Positions 11,619 through 21,243 of a DNA stretch of 64,000 nt are shown piece after piece (position 1 is the stretch's first letter; every line of letters starts with the position of its first letter). Under the pieces are notes generated by a model. It did not search any database, was not told the origin of the DNA, and worked only from the letters and a program-made list of their open reading frames with translations. A program made the position numbers and the translations under genes. The stretch spans positions 118,113,657 through 118,177,656 of the forward strand of contig NC_083345.1 of the NCBI RefSeq assembly GCF_019175385.1, read 5' to 3'. This stretch comes from Lycium barbarum (Eukaryota; Streptophyta; Magnoliopsida; Solanales; Solanaceae).

Positions 11619-12937
11619 CTAGAACATCCCATTACAAGCATACCCCTTTCCCACAAAAATACCTTTTTTCACTATTACATATTGATCAGACTCAATAATT
11701 TGTTTGAAGCCTGCTTTATTAAGAAGAAAACTAAACATCAATTTTTTTCTCATGGAAGGAGTAAAAAGTACATATTTTAGAGTTAACACCCTTCCTGAGG
11801 TAAAACTCAACTCGACATCTCCCTTTCCAAGCACTTGAGTAGTGTGAGAATCACCAAGCATGATGGTTTTGGGCTCCTCAAATGGAGTAGACACTTTGAA
11901 CCAATCTTTGTCATAGCAGACATGACGGTTTGCACCAGAATCAGCCCACCATCCATCAACATTTTCAACCATATTTATGTCTGTTATCATCGCCACAAGT
12001 GGCTCTTCGGTAACGTTCGCCTGAGGTGTAGGACCACGTTTCCGAAACTTGCAAAATCGAGAAATATGCCCACTCTTGCCACAGACAAAGCATGGTCTTC
12101 CATTTTGTGCTTGTTGATTTTGTGCTTGGTTGATACCATCATTATTTTTCTTGGGAGGTCTACCATTATTTTTCTTGAATATTTTCTTCTTAGGCTTCAT
12201 AAAGGTATTTTTGTTAGCATTAGGAGCAACATTATTTGAAGTAATTAAATTTACCTTATTTGTGACGGGTTGTAAGTTGCTCTCTTCCGTTTGCAAAAGT
12301 GCATCTTGGCCCCTTGCTTCTTCCTCCATGCGGATTCGCATAATCAACGTCTCAAGAGAGGTTTCCTTTTGTTTGTGGCGCATAGTTTTTTGAAATTCCT
12401 TCCATGAAGGTGGAAGTTTATCTATTATGCCACAAAAAATAAGGTTATCTCCAATTTTTATATCCTCAGACCTGAGCTCTCCAACGATCATTATAAAATC
12501 TTGGGTTTGGTCTACCACTGATTTGTTGTCCACCATTTGGAAACGAAAAAAATCTACTAGCAGCATATTTTTTCACTCCAGCCTCCTCGGTATCATATTT
12601 ACTCTGCAACGCTTTCCAGATTTTCTTTGCAGTAGAGTAAGTTCTATCATAATAATCATAAAAATTATCTAATAGACAATTAAGTAAATAATACCGACAC
12701 TTGTATGAATCTTCATCGTACTTTTCAGTTTTTTTTAAGAGAAATAAGTTCTTCATCATTCATGGAAGAGTTGTCTACTTTATTTGGATTCTTCTCATTT
12801 AACACATAAGAAACATTGAGAAGACTTAAGTAGAAAAGTACTTTACCCTTCCATCTCTTAAAATGAGTACCGTTGAACCGAAATGGCTTCTTAAGATCTC
12901 CTACTTTGACATCCGCCGATTTTTCAATTGTAGCCAT
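11619..12937 (-). pseudogene. Copia gag and protease, broken
   Basis: The ATG at 12935-12937 opens gag ([17 protein letters not shown], then [12 protein letters not shown]), only 17 bases after the 5' LTR. Frameshifts near 12735 and 12545 split gag into three frames. The third piece carries a CCHC zinc knuckle ([14 protein letters not shown]), which binds element RNA, and then the aspartic protease site [12 protein letters not shown]. An in-frame TAG after CNGMF (near 11623) separates it from integrase. The gag start is chosen because it is the first ATG after the LTR and matches the gag N-terminal pattern. No splice sites are needed to explain the breaks. Confidence 0.9.
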
Positions 12938-12954
12938 ATGAATCTCCTTAAAAT
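12938..12954 (-). promoter_or_regulatory. Region where the copia primer-binding site should be
   Basis: Immediately after the 5' LTR the coding strand reads ATTTTAAGGAGATTCAT and then the gag ATG. It does not resemble the usual copia site TGGTATCAGAGC. Thirteen bases (TTTAAGGAGATTC) are a perfect reverse complement of LTR bases 13042-13054, about 90 bases upstream in the transcript. It could be a self-priming site or an unusual tRNA site; undecided. Confidence 0.5.
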
Positions 12955-13465
12955 TGTTGGTGATATTGCAATGAAATTACAATTACAATTGAAAAATAAA
13001 AATAAAAATTTCTTCGGCTGAGGCGCGGATATCTCGCTCTCTTTAAGGAGATTCAAGCCAACTGCAGCAAATTTACCGGTCCAGCAGTAATCTTTCTAAC
13101 TTGTCCCCTCCAGGATACAACAGCCCGATCACGTCGTATAACTCAACAAACTCTGGACAAGATGTTGAGTCCAAAGCTCCACCAAAGAAGAACACCTTCC
13201 TTCAACTAATGAACTCTTTTATTTTTACTTTCCTCACTTTTTATGAATTCTCCAAAGAATATATATTTTCCTCTCTACACCCACAAGTTAAGGATTTTTG
13301 AATGTATATTATGGTGAATAATAATTCATCCTTTTATAATGGATGAAAATGTGAAAAACATGGTCAACACAAATGTGAAAAACATGGTCAACACAAATAT
13401 GAAAAACATGGTCAACACAAATGTGAAAAACATTTGTAATATTAAAATGCTAAAAAAACCTTACA
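12955..13465 (-). repeat. 5' LTR of the copia element
   Basis: 511 bp, same ends as 7944-8430. It is longer by one 24-bp unit of the tandem repeat near 13350-13430. TSD TAAAA follows at 13466-13470. Confidence 0.95.
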
Positions 13466-13547
13466 TAAAACATTAGCACATCTCATTTACTTTGCTTCAT
13501 GACCATATGTTTTTCTTCACGTAAATGAAGTTGATGAGTTCTGATAC

Positions 13548-14310
13548 TGTATACGATGAAAACCGGGACAATGTAGGACCGGTGAGACCGGGGGCTGAGG
13601 GTAGGTCGAAAAGAGCGAGAGTATGTTCGGTGTTTTTCTCAAGCCAGTGGGATTGCACTGAATGAGGTTGACCCGAGATAAGAAAAGTGTATTCATTCAT
13701 CCGGTGTCTCCGAACCACACTCGACATGGCTGTTAGTCCGAGTCAAAATCACGTGGCCATTAGTCCCGTTACCCCATGTCCGAGTTGAACGTGGCCGTTG
13801 GTCCGGTTAACCAGTTGCAGTGCTGCCACGCATCAAGACTGTTCTATCATTCTGTACTGACGACCGTACAAGTGTCAGACCGTACGGTCGTACCTTATCC
13901 TTTTAGGGTTTCTTTATTCTAAAAGGTTTTGTCTTGTATTCAAGGCCCATGAGGCAAACCTATAAATAGAGGACATTTTCCTACTTTTTGGGGGTTGGAT
14001 TTTTTCAGATCTAGAACATTATAATAGAAATTATGTTGAAGCTCTCTCTCTCTATAATTTTAGTCTGGATCTACAGTGTTCTTTGGCTTTGTTCATCTAT
14101 TCAATACAATATAGTGCCATATATACATATATATTTAGCTTAATCCACAATATTAACATACTTATTCGAGGCATTAGCATACATATCTATATATATTATA
14201 ACAAACAAGTACAAACACATTTCGTATCAACCAAAAATAGATTGAAATTCATCCACATATCCTGTACCTCACATACAAATTCAATTGTTACCAAAATTTC
14301 AAGGTAAAAA
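13548..14310 (+). repeat. 5' LTR of the Tat-type gypsy element
   Basis: 763 bp from TGTATACGATGAAAAC to AAGGTAAAAA; the paired LTR ends GGGGTAAACA, so the final CA has mutated here. It shares the block AGGCCCATGAGGCAAACCTA and the TATA box with the right LTR. Confidence 0.9.
13961..13970 (+). promoter_or_regulatory. TATA box in the gypsy 5' LTR
   Basis: TATAAATAGA lies in a conserved LTR block (GGCAAACC...GGACATTTTC). The same box occurs at 28105-28114 in the right LTR. Transcription would start about 30 bases downstream; inferred. Confidence 0.75.
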
Positions 14311-14330
14311 GTTTGGCGCCCACCGTGGGG
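14311..14330 (+). promoter_or_regulatory. Primer-binding region of the gypsy element
   Basis: GTTTGGCGCCCACCGTGGGG directly follows the LTR. This sequence is typical of Tat-group elements. I did not assign the tRNA. Confidence 0.7.
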
Positions 14331-14425
14331 CTAGGATAATAGTGATTTTTTACTCTTTGCTTCTATCTCCTCTTATCCGTTTGATTAAGGAATCTTCTGC
14401 TAATTTCTGCAAAAAAAGGGATCAA

Positions 14426-16090
14426 ATGGCAAGCAGCGGGCAGTCTGGTCATGTCAATAACAACGAGATTGTGGCTGAAAACGAGAACAGTGGGTTACAG
14501 ATCCTACCAGCAGATCTAATCGACCCAAACTCTGTTGATTCGAGGGAAGGCCTCAACCGGCAGAACACCGTGAACCAGGAGAATGCCACCTTACCGGCCA
14601 CTGATCCCCTGAACACTCATAACTCAATTACTTTATCTCGGGCTCAAGGTCGGAAAGCACCGGATACTCAGGATGAGATTAACTTACGTTTAATTTTTGA
14701 AATGTTGTAGGAACAAGGGACCGCCATAGCCGAACAGGGAATTGCAATAGCTCAGCTGCAGAGCAAAAATGATAAGGGGGCTCTGTCAGGTTAAAAGGAG
14801 TCACCGAACCAAGGAGGGATGAAACACAAAGAGTCCAAAGTAATGGATCGGGAGCCGGTTCATCCACCGAAGTTCTGAAGATGCTCGAGACCTTGGCAAA
14901 GAGGGTAGATTCAACATAAAAGAGAGTAGAAACGTATAACTCTCGGGTAGATCAAATCCCGGGGGCTCCACCTATTCTAAAAGGTCCGGATTCAAAAAGG
15001 TACATTCAAAGTCCTTTCCCTCCAAGTGCGGCTCTGAAGTTAATCCTGAAGAGGTTCAAAATTCCAGATATCTAGAAATATGATGGCACCACGGACCACA
15101 AGAGCACGTGACTTCGTATACCTATGCCATAAAACGCAATGACGTCGAAGAGGATGAAATTGAGTCCGTGTTATTGAAAAGGTTTGGGGAAACTCTATCG
15201 AAAGGAGCATTGACCTGGCACGACCATCTGGCCAAGAATTCAATCACTTCTTTTGAAATGCTCGCGGATGCGTTCATAAAAGCCCATGCTTGAGTTAAGA
15301 AGGTACAGGCCCAGAAGGTGGACATCTTCCGTATAGCCCAAAGGGATGATGAGTTGTTACGAGAATTTGTGAACCACTTCCAAAGGGAACGGATGGATCT
15401 CCCTCCGGTTCTGGAAGAATGGGCTGCACAAGCTTTCACCAAAGGGCTTAATCCTCGGAGCTCGAGTGCCTCGTTCAAACTAAAAGAAAACTTGTTGGAA
15501 TATGAGGCTGTGACCTGGGCAGATGTTCATAATAGATACGAATCAAAGATTCGGGTAGAGGATGACCAACTCGAACTTCCCCCGGGACCCATAAATTTGA
15601 GCAAAAGCTCTTAGAGGTCGAGGAAAAATTACGAGCCGGAGACGTGACCATCGAGAGAAATGTATCGTCCATACTCTCATTTGAAAAAGCCGAGCTTCAG
15701 GTCGGAAAAATCAAGGGTTGGTCCCAATCACTTCTCGGGTACGAGCGATAAGCAGGCCGAACGCCCGTCAAACAATCGAGGCCTATCATTTAGGAGCGAT
15801 GCCGGAAGCTCGGCTAGTAACAAAAACTTACCGAGGATATCAGAGTACAACTTAATATCAACACTTCGGACCTCATCTCGGCTATCGGCCGTATCATGGA
15901 AGCCAGATGGCCGAGGCCATTAAGGTTAGACCCGAGCATGATGTGTGAATATCATGACACTAATGGGCACAAAACCGAAGACTGTCGACAGTTAAGGGAA
16001 GATGTGACTCGTTTATTGAAGAATGGCCACCTTCGAGAGTTTCTGAATGAACGAGCCAAAAACCACTATAAGGGAGAATAAAAAGTGTGT
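14426..16090 (+). pseudogene. Tat-type gag, broken
   Basis: Structural capsid protein. The ATG at 14426 (MASSGQSGHVNNNEIV) follows the primer region by about 100 bases and is the best start. A TAG at 14708-14710 stops the N-terminal segment. The retrotransposon gag core then appears in pieces: GALTWHDHLAKNSITSFEML, a stop in KAHA-stop-VKKVQAQK near 15292, DELLREFVNHFQRERMDLPP and AFTKGLNPRSSS. A zinc-knuckle variant CEYHDTNGHKTEDC near 15940-15985 is followed by LREDVTRLLKNGHLREFL, the usual Tat gag C-terminus. At least two stops and several frame changes make it non-functional. Confidence 0.88.
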
Positions 16091-17020
16091 TGAGCCGGGG
16101 GAACCTCAACATGTAATAAATATGATAATTGGGGGAACGGATGCTCCACGAGGGTCGGTGATGAAACGAACAAAGGTTTCCATTGTACGAGAGAAGCGCA
16201 GTCGAGACTACTTACCCGAGGGTTCCATCTCCTTCAGTAACGAGGATGCGGAAGGCATCATTCAACCGCACAATGATGCATTAGTAATTTCTATTCTTAT
16301 TTTCAAATCACAGGTTAAACGTATTTTGATTGACCCAGGTAGCTCGGCCAATATCATCCGGTGGAGAGTGGTAGAACAACTAAGGCTACTCGATCAGATT
16401 GTGCCGATAGCTCGAGTACTCAGTGGGTTCAATATGGCAAGTGAAACCACGAAGGGAGAGATTTCTCTGTCGGTCAACATCGACGGAACCATACAACAGA
16501 CGGTATTGAGGGAGATATGAAGTATAATGCTTTGCTCGGCAAATTGTGGATTCATAGCATGAGAGAAATACCATCAACACTACATCAGTTGCTGAAGTTC
16601 CCGACCCCGAATGGGATAAAAACTATACGAGGTGAATAGCTCGCTGCAAGGGAGATGTTTGCGGTTGAGGAAGCGCTGTTTTTCGTAAAAAGCCAGCTCA
16701 AAGAGATGATAAATTAGTCGGGGAAAAGAACACCAAATAACAATTAAAGGAAATGGGTTCGAAAGCAGAACACAAGGGATCAGACCCGGTTGGTGAAGAG
16801 GATGATTTCGGCGCACCCAGATCATTTGTATTAACGGATGATTCGGATGCAACCAAATATACTGTGGAGAAGCTAGAACAAGTCATCTTGTTCGAATATT
16901 TACTGGATAGAAAGGTATACCTGGGTACGGGGTTAACCTCGGAGCTCAAGAAAAACATAATTATATTTCTTCAAGCTAATACCGATTGTTTTGTATGGTC
17001 CCATATAGACATGACAGGTG
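16091..17020 (+). pseudogene. Tat-type aspartic protease and linker
   Basis: The frame from 16047 to 16520 contains HVINMIIGGTDAPRGS, a common gag-pol linker, then VKRILIDPGSSANI, the retropepsin active-site loop in the Tat form (D-P-G-S-S). The downstream protease flap region is interrupted by a TGA near 16518-16520. A further piece from 16753 (DDFGAPRSFVLTDDSDATKYTVEK) lies before reverse transcriptase. Processing of the polyprotein would need this enzyme, so this copy cannot mature itself. Confidence 0.82.
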
Positions 17021-18354
17021 TGCCACCAGAAGTGACAACTCATAAGCTCAGCCTTGATAGGAGATTTCCCCCGGTGAAACAGAAAAGGAGTCCCATGGCA
17101 GAACCGAAACACGCCTTCGTAAAAGATGAGGTAATAAAGCTTTTAAAAATAGGCACTATCTGGGAGGTAAAATACCCGGATTGGCTAGCTAACGTAGTGG
17201 TGGGTACCAAAGAAAGGTAACAAATTTAGAATGTGTTTTGACTATAAATATCTGAACAAAGCATGCCTGAAGGATTCATTTCCGATGCCTCACATTAATC
17301 GAATGATCGATGCAATGGACGGTCATGAGATGTTAAATTTTCTCGATGCTTACTCCGAGTACAACCAACTCCGAATGCACCTGGAGGATCAAGAGAAAAC
17401 ATCCTTCATTACCCGGTACGGGACTTGCTGTTACAATGTCATGCCTTTCGAGTTAAAAAATGCTGGAGTGACTTACCAATGCCTAGTTAATAAAATGTTC
17501 GAAGAACAAATAGGGAAGACAACAGAAGTTTATATTGATGATACGGTAGTCAATTCCCTGAAAATAGAGGACCATTTAAAACATTTGCCGAAAACCTTTG
17601 ATGTACTTCGCAAATACAACATGAAGCTTAACCCGAAGAAATGTGCCTTCGGTGTCCGATCTGGCAAATTTTTGGGTTTCATGATGTCGAACCGGGGGAT
17701 TGAAATTAACCCGAATAAGATCAAAGCCATCAAGGATATTGAGGTGGTGAATAACTTCAAAGGAGTGCAGAGACTCATCGGGAGGATAGCGGCACTAAGC
17801 CATTTCATTTTGAGGTATTCGGATAAGAGTCACCGTTTTTTCTCATTATTGAGGAAGAATAATGACTTTGCCTGGACACCGGAATGCCAAAAAGTTTTGC
17901 AGGAATTAAAAACATATCTATCGAGTTTGCCTCTGCTACACACATCAAAGGCAGACAAGTAGTTGTTCCTATACCTTGTCGTGTTCGAGGTAGCGGTAAG
18001 TGGTGTTTTGGTCCGAGAAGAAGCAGGTACGCAATTTTCAATATATTATGTGAGTAGGACTCTAGGGGATACGGAGACTCATTATCCCCACCTCGAAAAG
18101 TAAGCCTTGGCATTGGTAAGTGCTTCAAGAAAGCTGAAACCTTACTTTCAATGCCATCCGATATGCATAGTAACTACTTACCCGCTAAAAATGTCATGCA
18201 TAAATCGGAATTATCGGGTAGACTGACCAAATGGGCCGTAGAGATTAGCGGATATGATATTGAATATAAGCGTAGGACAACCATTGAGTCTCAAATCTTA
18301 GCCGACGTTGTGGCAGATTTTGCCCCCGCCATGATTTCAGAGGTCAAAAAATAA
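17021..18354 (+). pseudogene. Tat-type reverse transcriptase and first RNase H, broken
   Basis: Motifs in order: HKLSLDRRFPPVKQKRS, then after a frame break CFDYKYLNKACLKDSFPMPH, MLNFLDAYSEYNQL, TCCYNVMPFELKNAGVTYQ, EVYIDDTVVNSLKIEDHL (the catalytic Asp-Asp pair kept), NPKKCAFGVRSGKFLGF and RLIGRIAALSHF. The first RNase H follows (WTPECQKVLQELK). A TAG after SKADK near 17960 and further frame changes reach WAVEISGYDIEYKRRTTIES near 18230-18290, ending ADVVADF at about 18320. Reads as an RVT_1 plus RNase H module. Confidence 0.92.
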
Positions 18355-18357
18355 TTA

Positions 18358-18801
18358 TTGCTAACCTCGAGAAAGGCTTCGGGTATCTGCTCTCTACACA
18401 CGGATGGGGCCTCGAACGTAAAAGGTTTTGGGTTGGGCATCGTCTTTAAAACCCCCTCCGGTGGTACCATTAGACAGTTGATTAAAACTATTAAATTGAC
18501 TAACAATGAAGTCGAGTATGAGGCTATGATTGCAGGTTTGGAATTGGCTCGGAGTCTGGGGGCCGAAGTAATCGAGGCGAAATGTGACTCTATCTTGGTC
18601 GTTAACCAAATAAATGGCGTCTTCGAGGTTAAGGATAAACGTATGCAAAGATATTTGGAGAAAACCCAGGTGATACTGCACCGGTTTAAAGAATGGACCA
18701 TACAGCATGTATCTAGGGAGCAAAATAACGAAGTCGACACATTGGCCAATTTGGGTTCCTCAGTCGAAGGGGAGGAAATCAACCTCGGTACCATGGTGTA
18801 G
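18358..18801 (+). pseudogene. Second (additional) RNase H of the Tat lineage
   Basis: A 147-codon open stretch encodes a type I RNase H fold: LHTDGASNVKGFGLGIVF (first Asp), NNEVEYEAMIAGLELARSLG (catalytic Glu), EAKCDSILVVNQING (Asp) and SREQNNEVDTLANLGSS (final Asp). This acidic set is complete by eye. Tat/Ogre elements are known to carry this extra domain between the first RNase H and integrase. It is uninterrupted, but a stop follows before integrase and it has no start of its own. Confidence 0.9.
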
Positions 18802-20095
18802 TTGATGAATTCGGCGGTAGAAAACGGGCATGCTGAGATAAACACGATAGGTCTAACTTGGGATTGGCGCAACAAATACATCGACTACTTGCAAGATGGA
18901 AAGTTCCCGAGTGACCCAAAAGACTCACGGTCACGAAAGACCAAAGTAGCACGATTCTGCTTAATAAACGGTCAATTGTATCGACAGTCTTTCTTCGGAC
19001 CCCTGGCCAAGTGTTTGGGTCCCAAAGAAACTGATTATGTGCTAAGAGATGTCCACGAGGGTACCTGTGGTAATCATTCCGGTACAGAAGCCTTGGTTCA
19101 AAAAATTATCCGAGCCGGTTATTACTGGAACCGGATGGAGGAGGATACGAAGAATTTTGTCCGGAAATGTGACGGGTGCCAAAGGCATGCCCTAATGATC
19201 CATCAACCCAAGGAGTTGCTACACCCGGTGATATCACCTTTGCCGTTCGTGAAGTGCGGAATGGACATCGTCGGTCCTTTTCCATAGGCTCCAGGTAAGG
19301 CTCATTTCATCTTGTTTATCACTGACTATTTCTCAAAATAGGTTGAAGCGCAGGCCTTCAAAAAGATTAGAGAAAAAGAGGTTATTGATTTCATATGGGA
19401 CCATATTATCTGTCGTTTTGGCACTCCGGCCGAAATAACTTGTTATAACGACCCTCAGTTCGTTGGCAGCAAGGTCAGTAATTTCCTCGAAGGGCTGAAG
19501 ATCAAGAAAATTGAATCAACTCTGTATCACCTGAGTGCAAACGGACAAGCTAAATCCACGAACAAAACAATCATTCAAAATCTAAGGAAAAGACTTGAAA
19601 CGTCGAAACATAAATGGAAGGAAGTGATGCGGAGGTATTATGGGCTTACCGGACTACGTCAAAATAAAGCATGAGAGAAACACCTTTCTCGTTGGTCTAC
19701 GGGGCCGAAGCCCTGATTCCCGTAGAAGTTGGCGAACCGAGCCTCCGATTTAAATACGCCACCGGTGGGTCAAACGAGGAGGCCATGGCCATAAAAATCG
19801 ACCTAGCGGATGAACTACGCGAAAATGCGTTGGCCCGTATAGCAGCTCAGAAACAGAGGAGAGGTATTACAATCGGAGAGCCAATTTTAGGCACTTCCAA
19901 GTTGGGGACTTGGTGCTTCGGAAAGTTACTTTGAATACCAAGAATCCCAATGACAGGAAATTGGGTCCGAACTGGGAAGGGTCATACAAGATAACAGGAA
20001 TAACGGGAAAAGGATCGTACTAGCTGGAATCCATGGACGGAAAATGGTTGCGCAATAATTGGAATGTGGCTCATTTGAAGAGATACTACTGCTAA
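18802..20095 (+). pseudogene. Tat-type integrase, catalytic residues lost
   Basis: The N-terminal zinc domain reads HEGTCGNHSGTEALVQKIIR...CDGCQRHA (HHCC). The core starts KCGMDIVGPFP with the first Asp; a TAG follows at once (19285-19287), and another stop lies in FITDYFSK-stop-VEAQAF. The usual CDNGPQF reads CYNDPQF, so the second catalytic Asp is Tyr. The usual GNGQAESTNK reads ANGQAKSTNK, so the catalytic Glu is Lys. The tail TPFSLVYGAEALIPVEVG and the end NVAHLKRYYC with TAA at 20093-20095 close pol. Inactive on several counts. Confidence 0.92.
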
Positions 20096-21240
20096 GGTAT
20101 GAATTCCCATCCTTCTGATCATCTTTATTTAACCTGTCTTCCTTTTTGCAGAAGTAGAATACCGAACGGAGTTAGGACTGAAAACACGTGTTGCACTCTT
20201 TTTCTTAGTTCGGTTTTGTCCCGAAGTGGGTTTTCCAACAAGGTTTTTAATGAGGCAACAAGTACAACGTGTTACTTTATGAAAACGAGGCAAAGTGCCC
20301 GGGAACGAAGGGTCTACCCACCGAGTGGGGACTTGATAGTGCTTACCCGATCCTGCAGCTCGGATAAACACTAGGGGACTATCATGCCCACATCAAGGTT
20401 TACCCCGGAAAGGCAGAATGAGTTTAACTTACTAAAGAAGATGAAGACACTGTAAAATGCTACCCCGGATAGGTCCTCAAAATTTTATTTCTCATTTTTG
20501 TCTAATCCCGGACCTTCTATATTAGGCTTCGGTGTAAGGACCAAACGATCAAAAACCAATCGTGTCCACTTAGCAAATCTTTATTATTTTGCTACGGCAA
20601 ATATTTATTATGTACTTGCAAATACTTGCAACAAAGAAAACATTATGAAAAAATCATCTCGTCTCGAACATGTCTTTTTATTAAATACCCTATACCGGGG
20701 ACTGCCATCGAAATTCGGCAAAGGCAACAAGGTCACGTTAAACCGATCCAAAATCTTTTAGCACTTCGAATGGAGACTACCATTTCGAAATTTGACAAGG
20801 CAAGGATTCATGAATCCGAACCTAATCTATTATAATTAAATGGTCGGAAAAATTCGAATAATATAAAAACCTCGGCCAAAATGCCCAACGTGATTCGGAG
20901 ACGTCTGAATTCATGAAGCATAAATAAGCCCCGCGGGCAAATCACTCGATCAAATCCTGGGACAAAAATGTACCGAACAAAGAAGAAATCCAACACTTAG
21001 GCACAATCCGAAAAAAGAAATGACTCCGAACCTTTGATTATTCCTAACGGGATAAGCGATTAAGGCAAATGTCATAACAAGCATTCGGATAAAAGAATGA
21101 AGAAATAATCAAAGGGGAAATACTCATTTCATAAATGAAAGGTTTCGTACATTGAACTTTCCTTAAGTCAAAAAGAAAAAACAAAATAAAGGCTAGTGCA
21201 GGCCCTGATCTACCCGGTACGGTTGGAGCCGGAGTTCTCG
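20096..21240. other. Non-coding region after gypsy pol
   Basis: No domain recognised. Short repeated phrases such as GGGGACTATCATGCC and CTCGGATA with CCCCGG/ACCCGAT-type motifs recall the region that precedes the LTR. Probably 3' untranslated element sequence. Confidence 0.5.
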
Positions 21241-21243
21241 GAA

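Larger units (their letters stand above)
7944..13465 (-). mobile_element. Ty1/copia LTR retrotransposon, nearly full length (5.5 kb), defective
   Basis: Two LTRs (7944-8430 and 12955-13465) flank a minus-strand gag-pol in copia order: gag, protease, integrase, reverse transcriptase, RNase H. The element is flanked by 5-bp duplications TAAAA at 7939-7943 and 13466-13470. Copy B holds the empty site at 45813-45817, which confirms both borders. A polypurine tract (GAGTGGGGGA on the minus strand, about 8431-8441) precedes the 3' LTR. The LTRs differ by about six substitutions by eye plus a 24-bp repeat-number change, implying a fairly recent insertion, yet the genes carry many stops and frameshifts. 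Confidence 0.95.
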
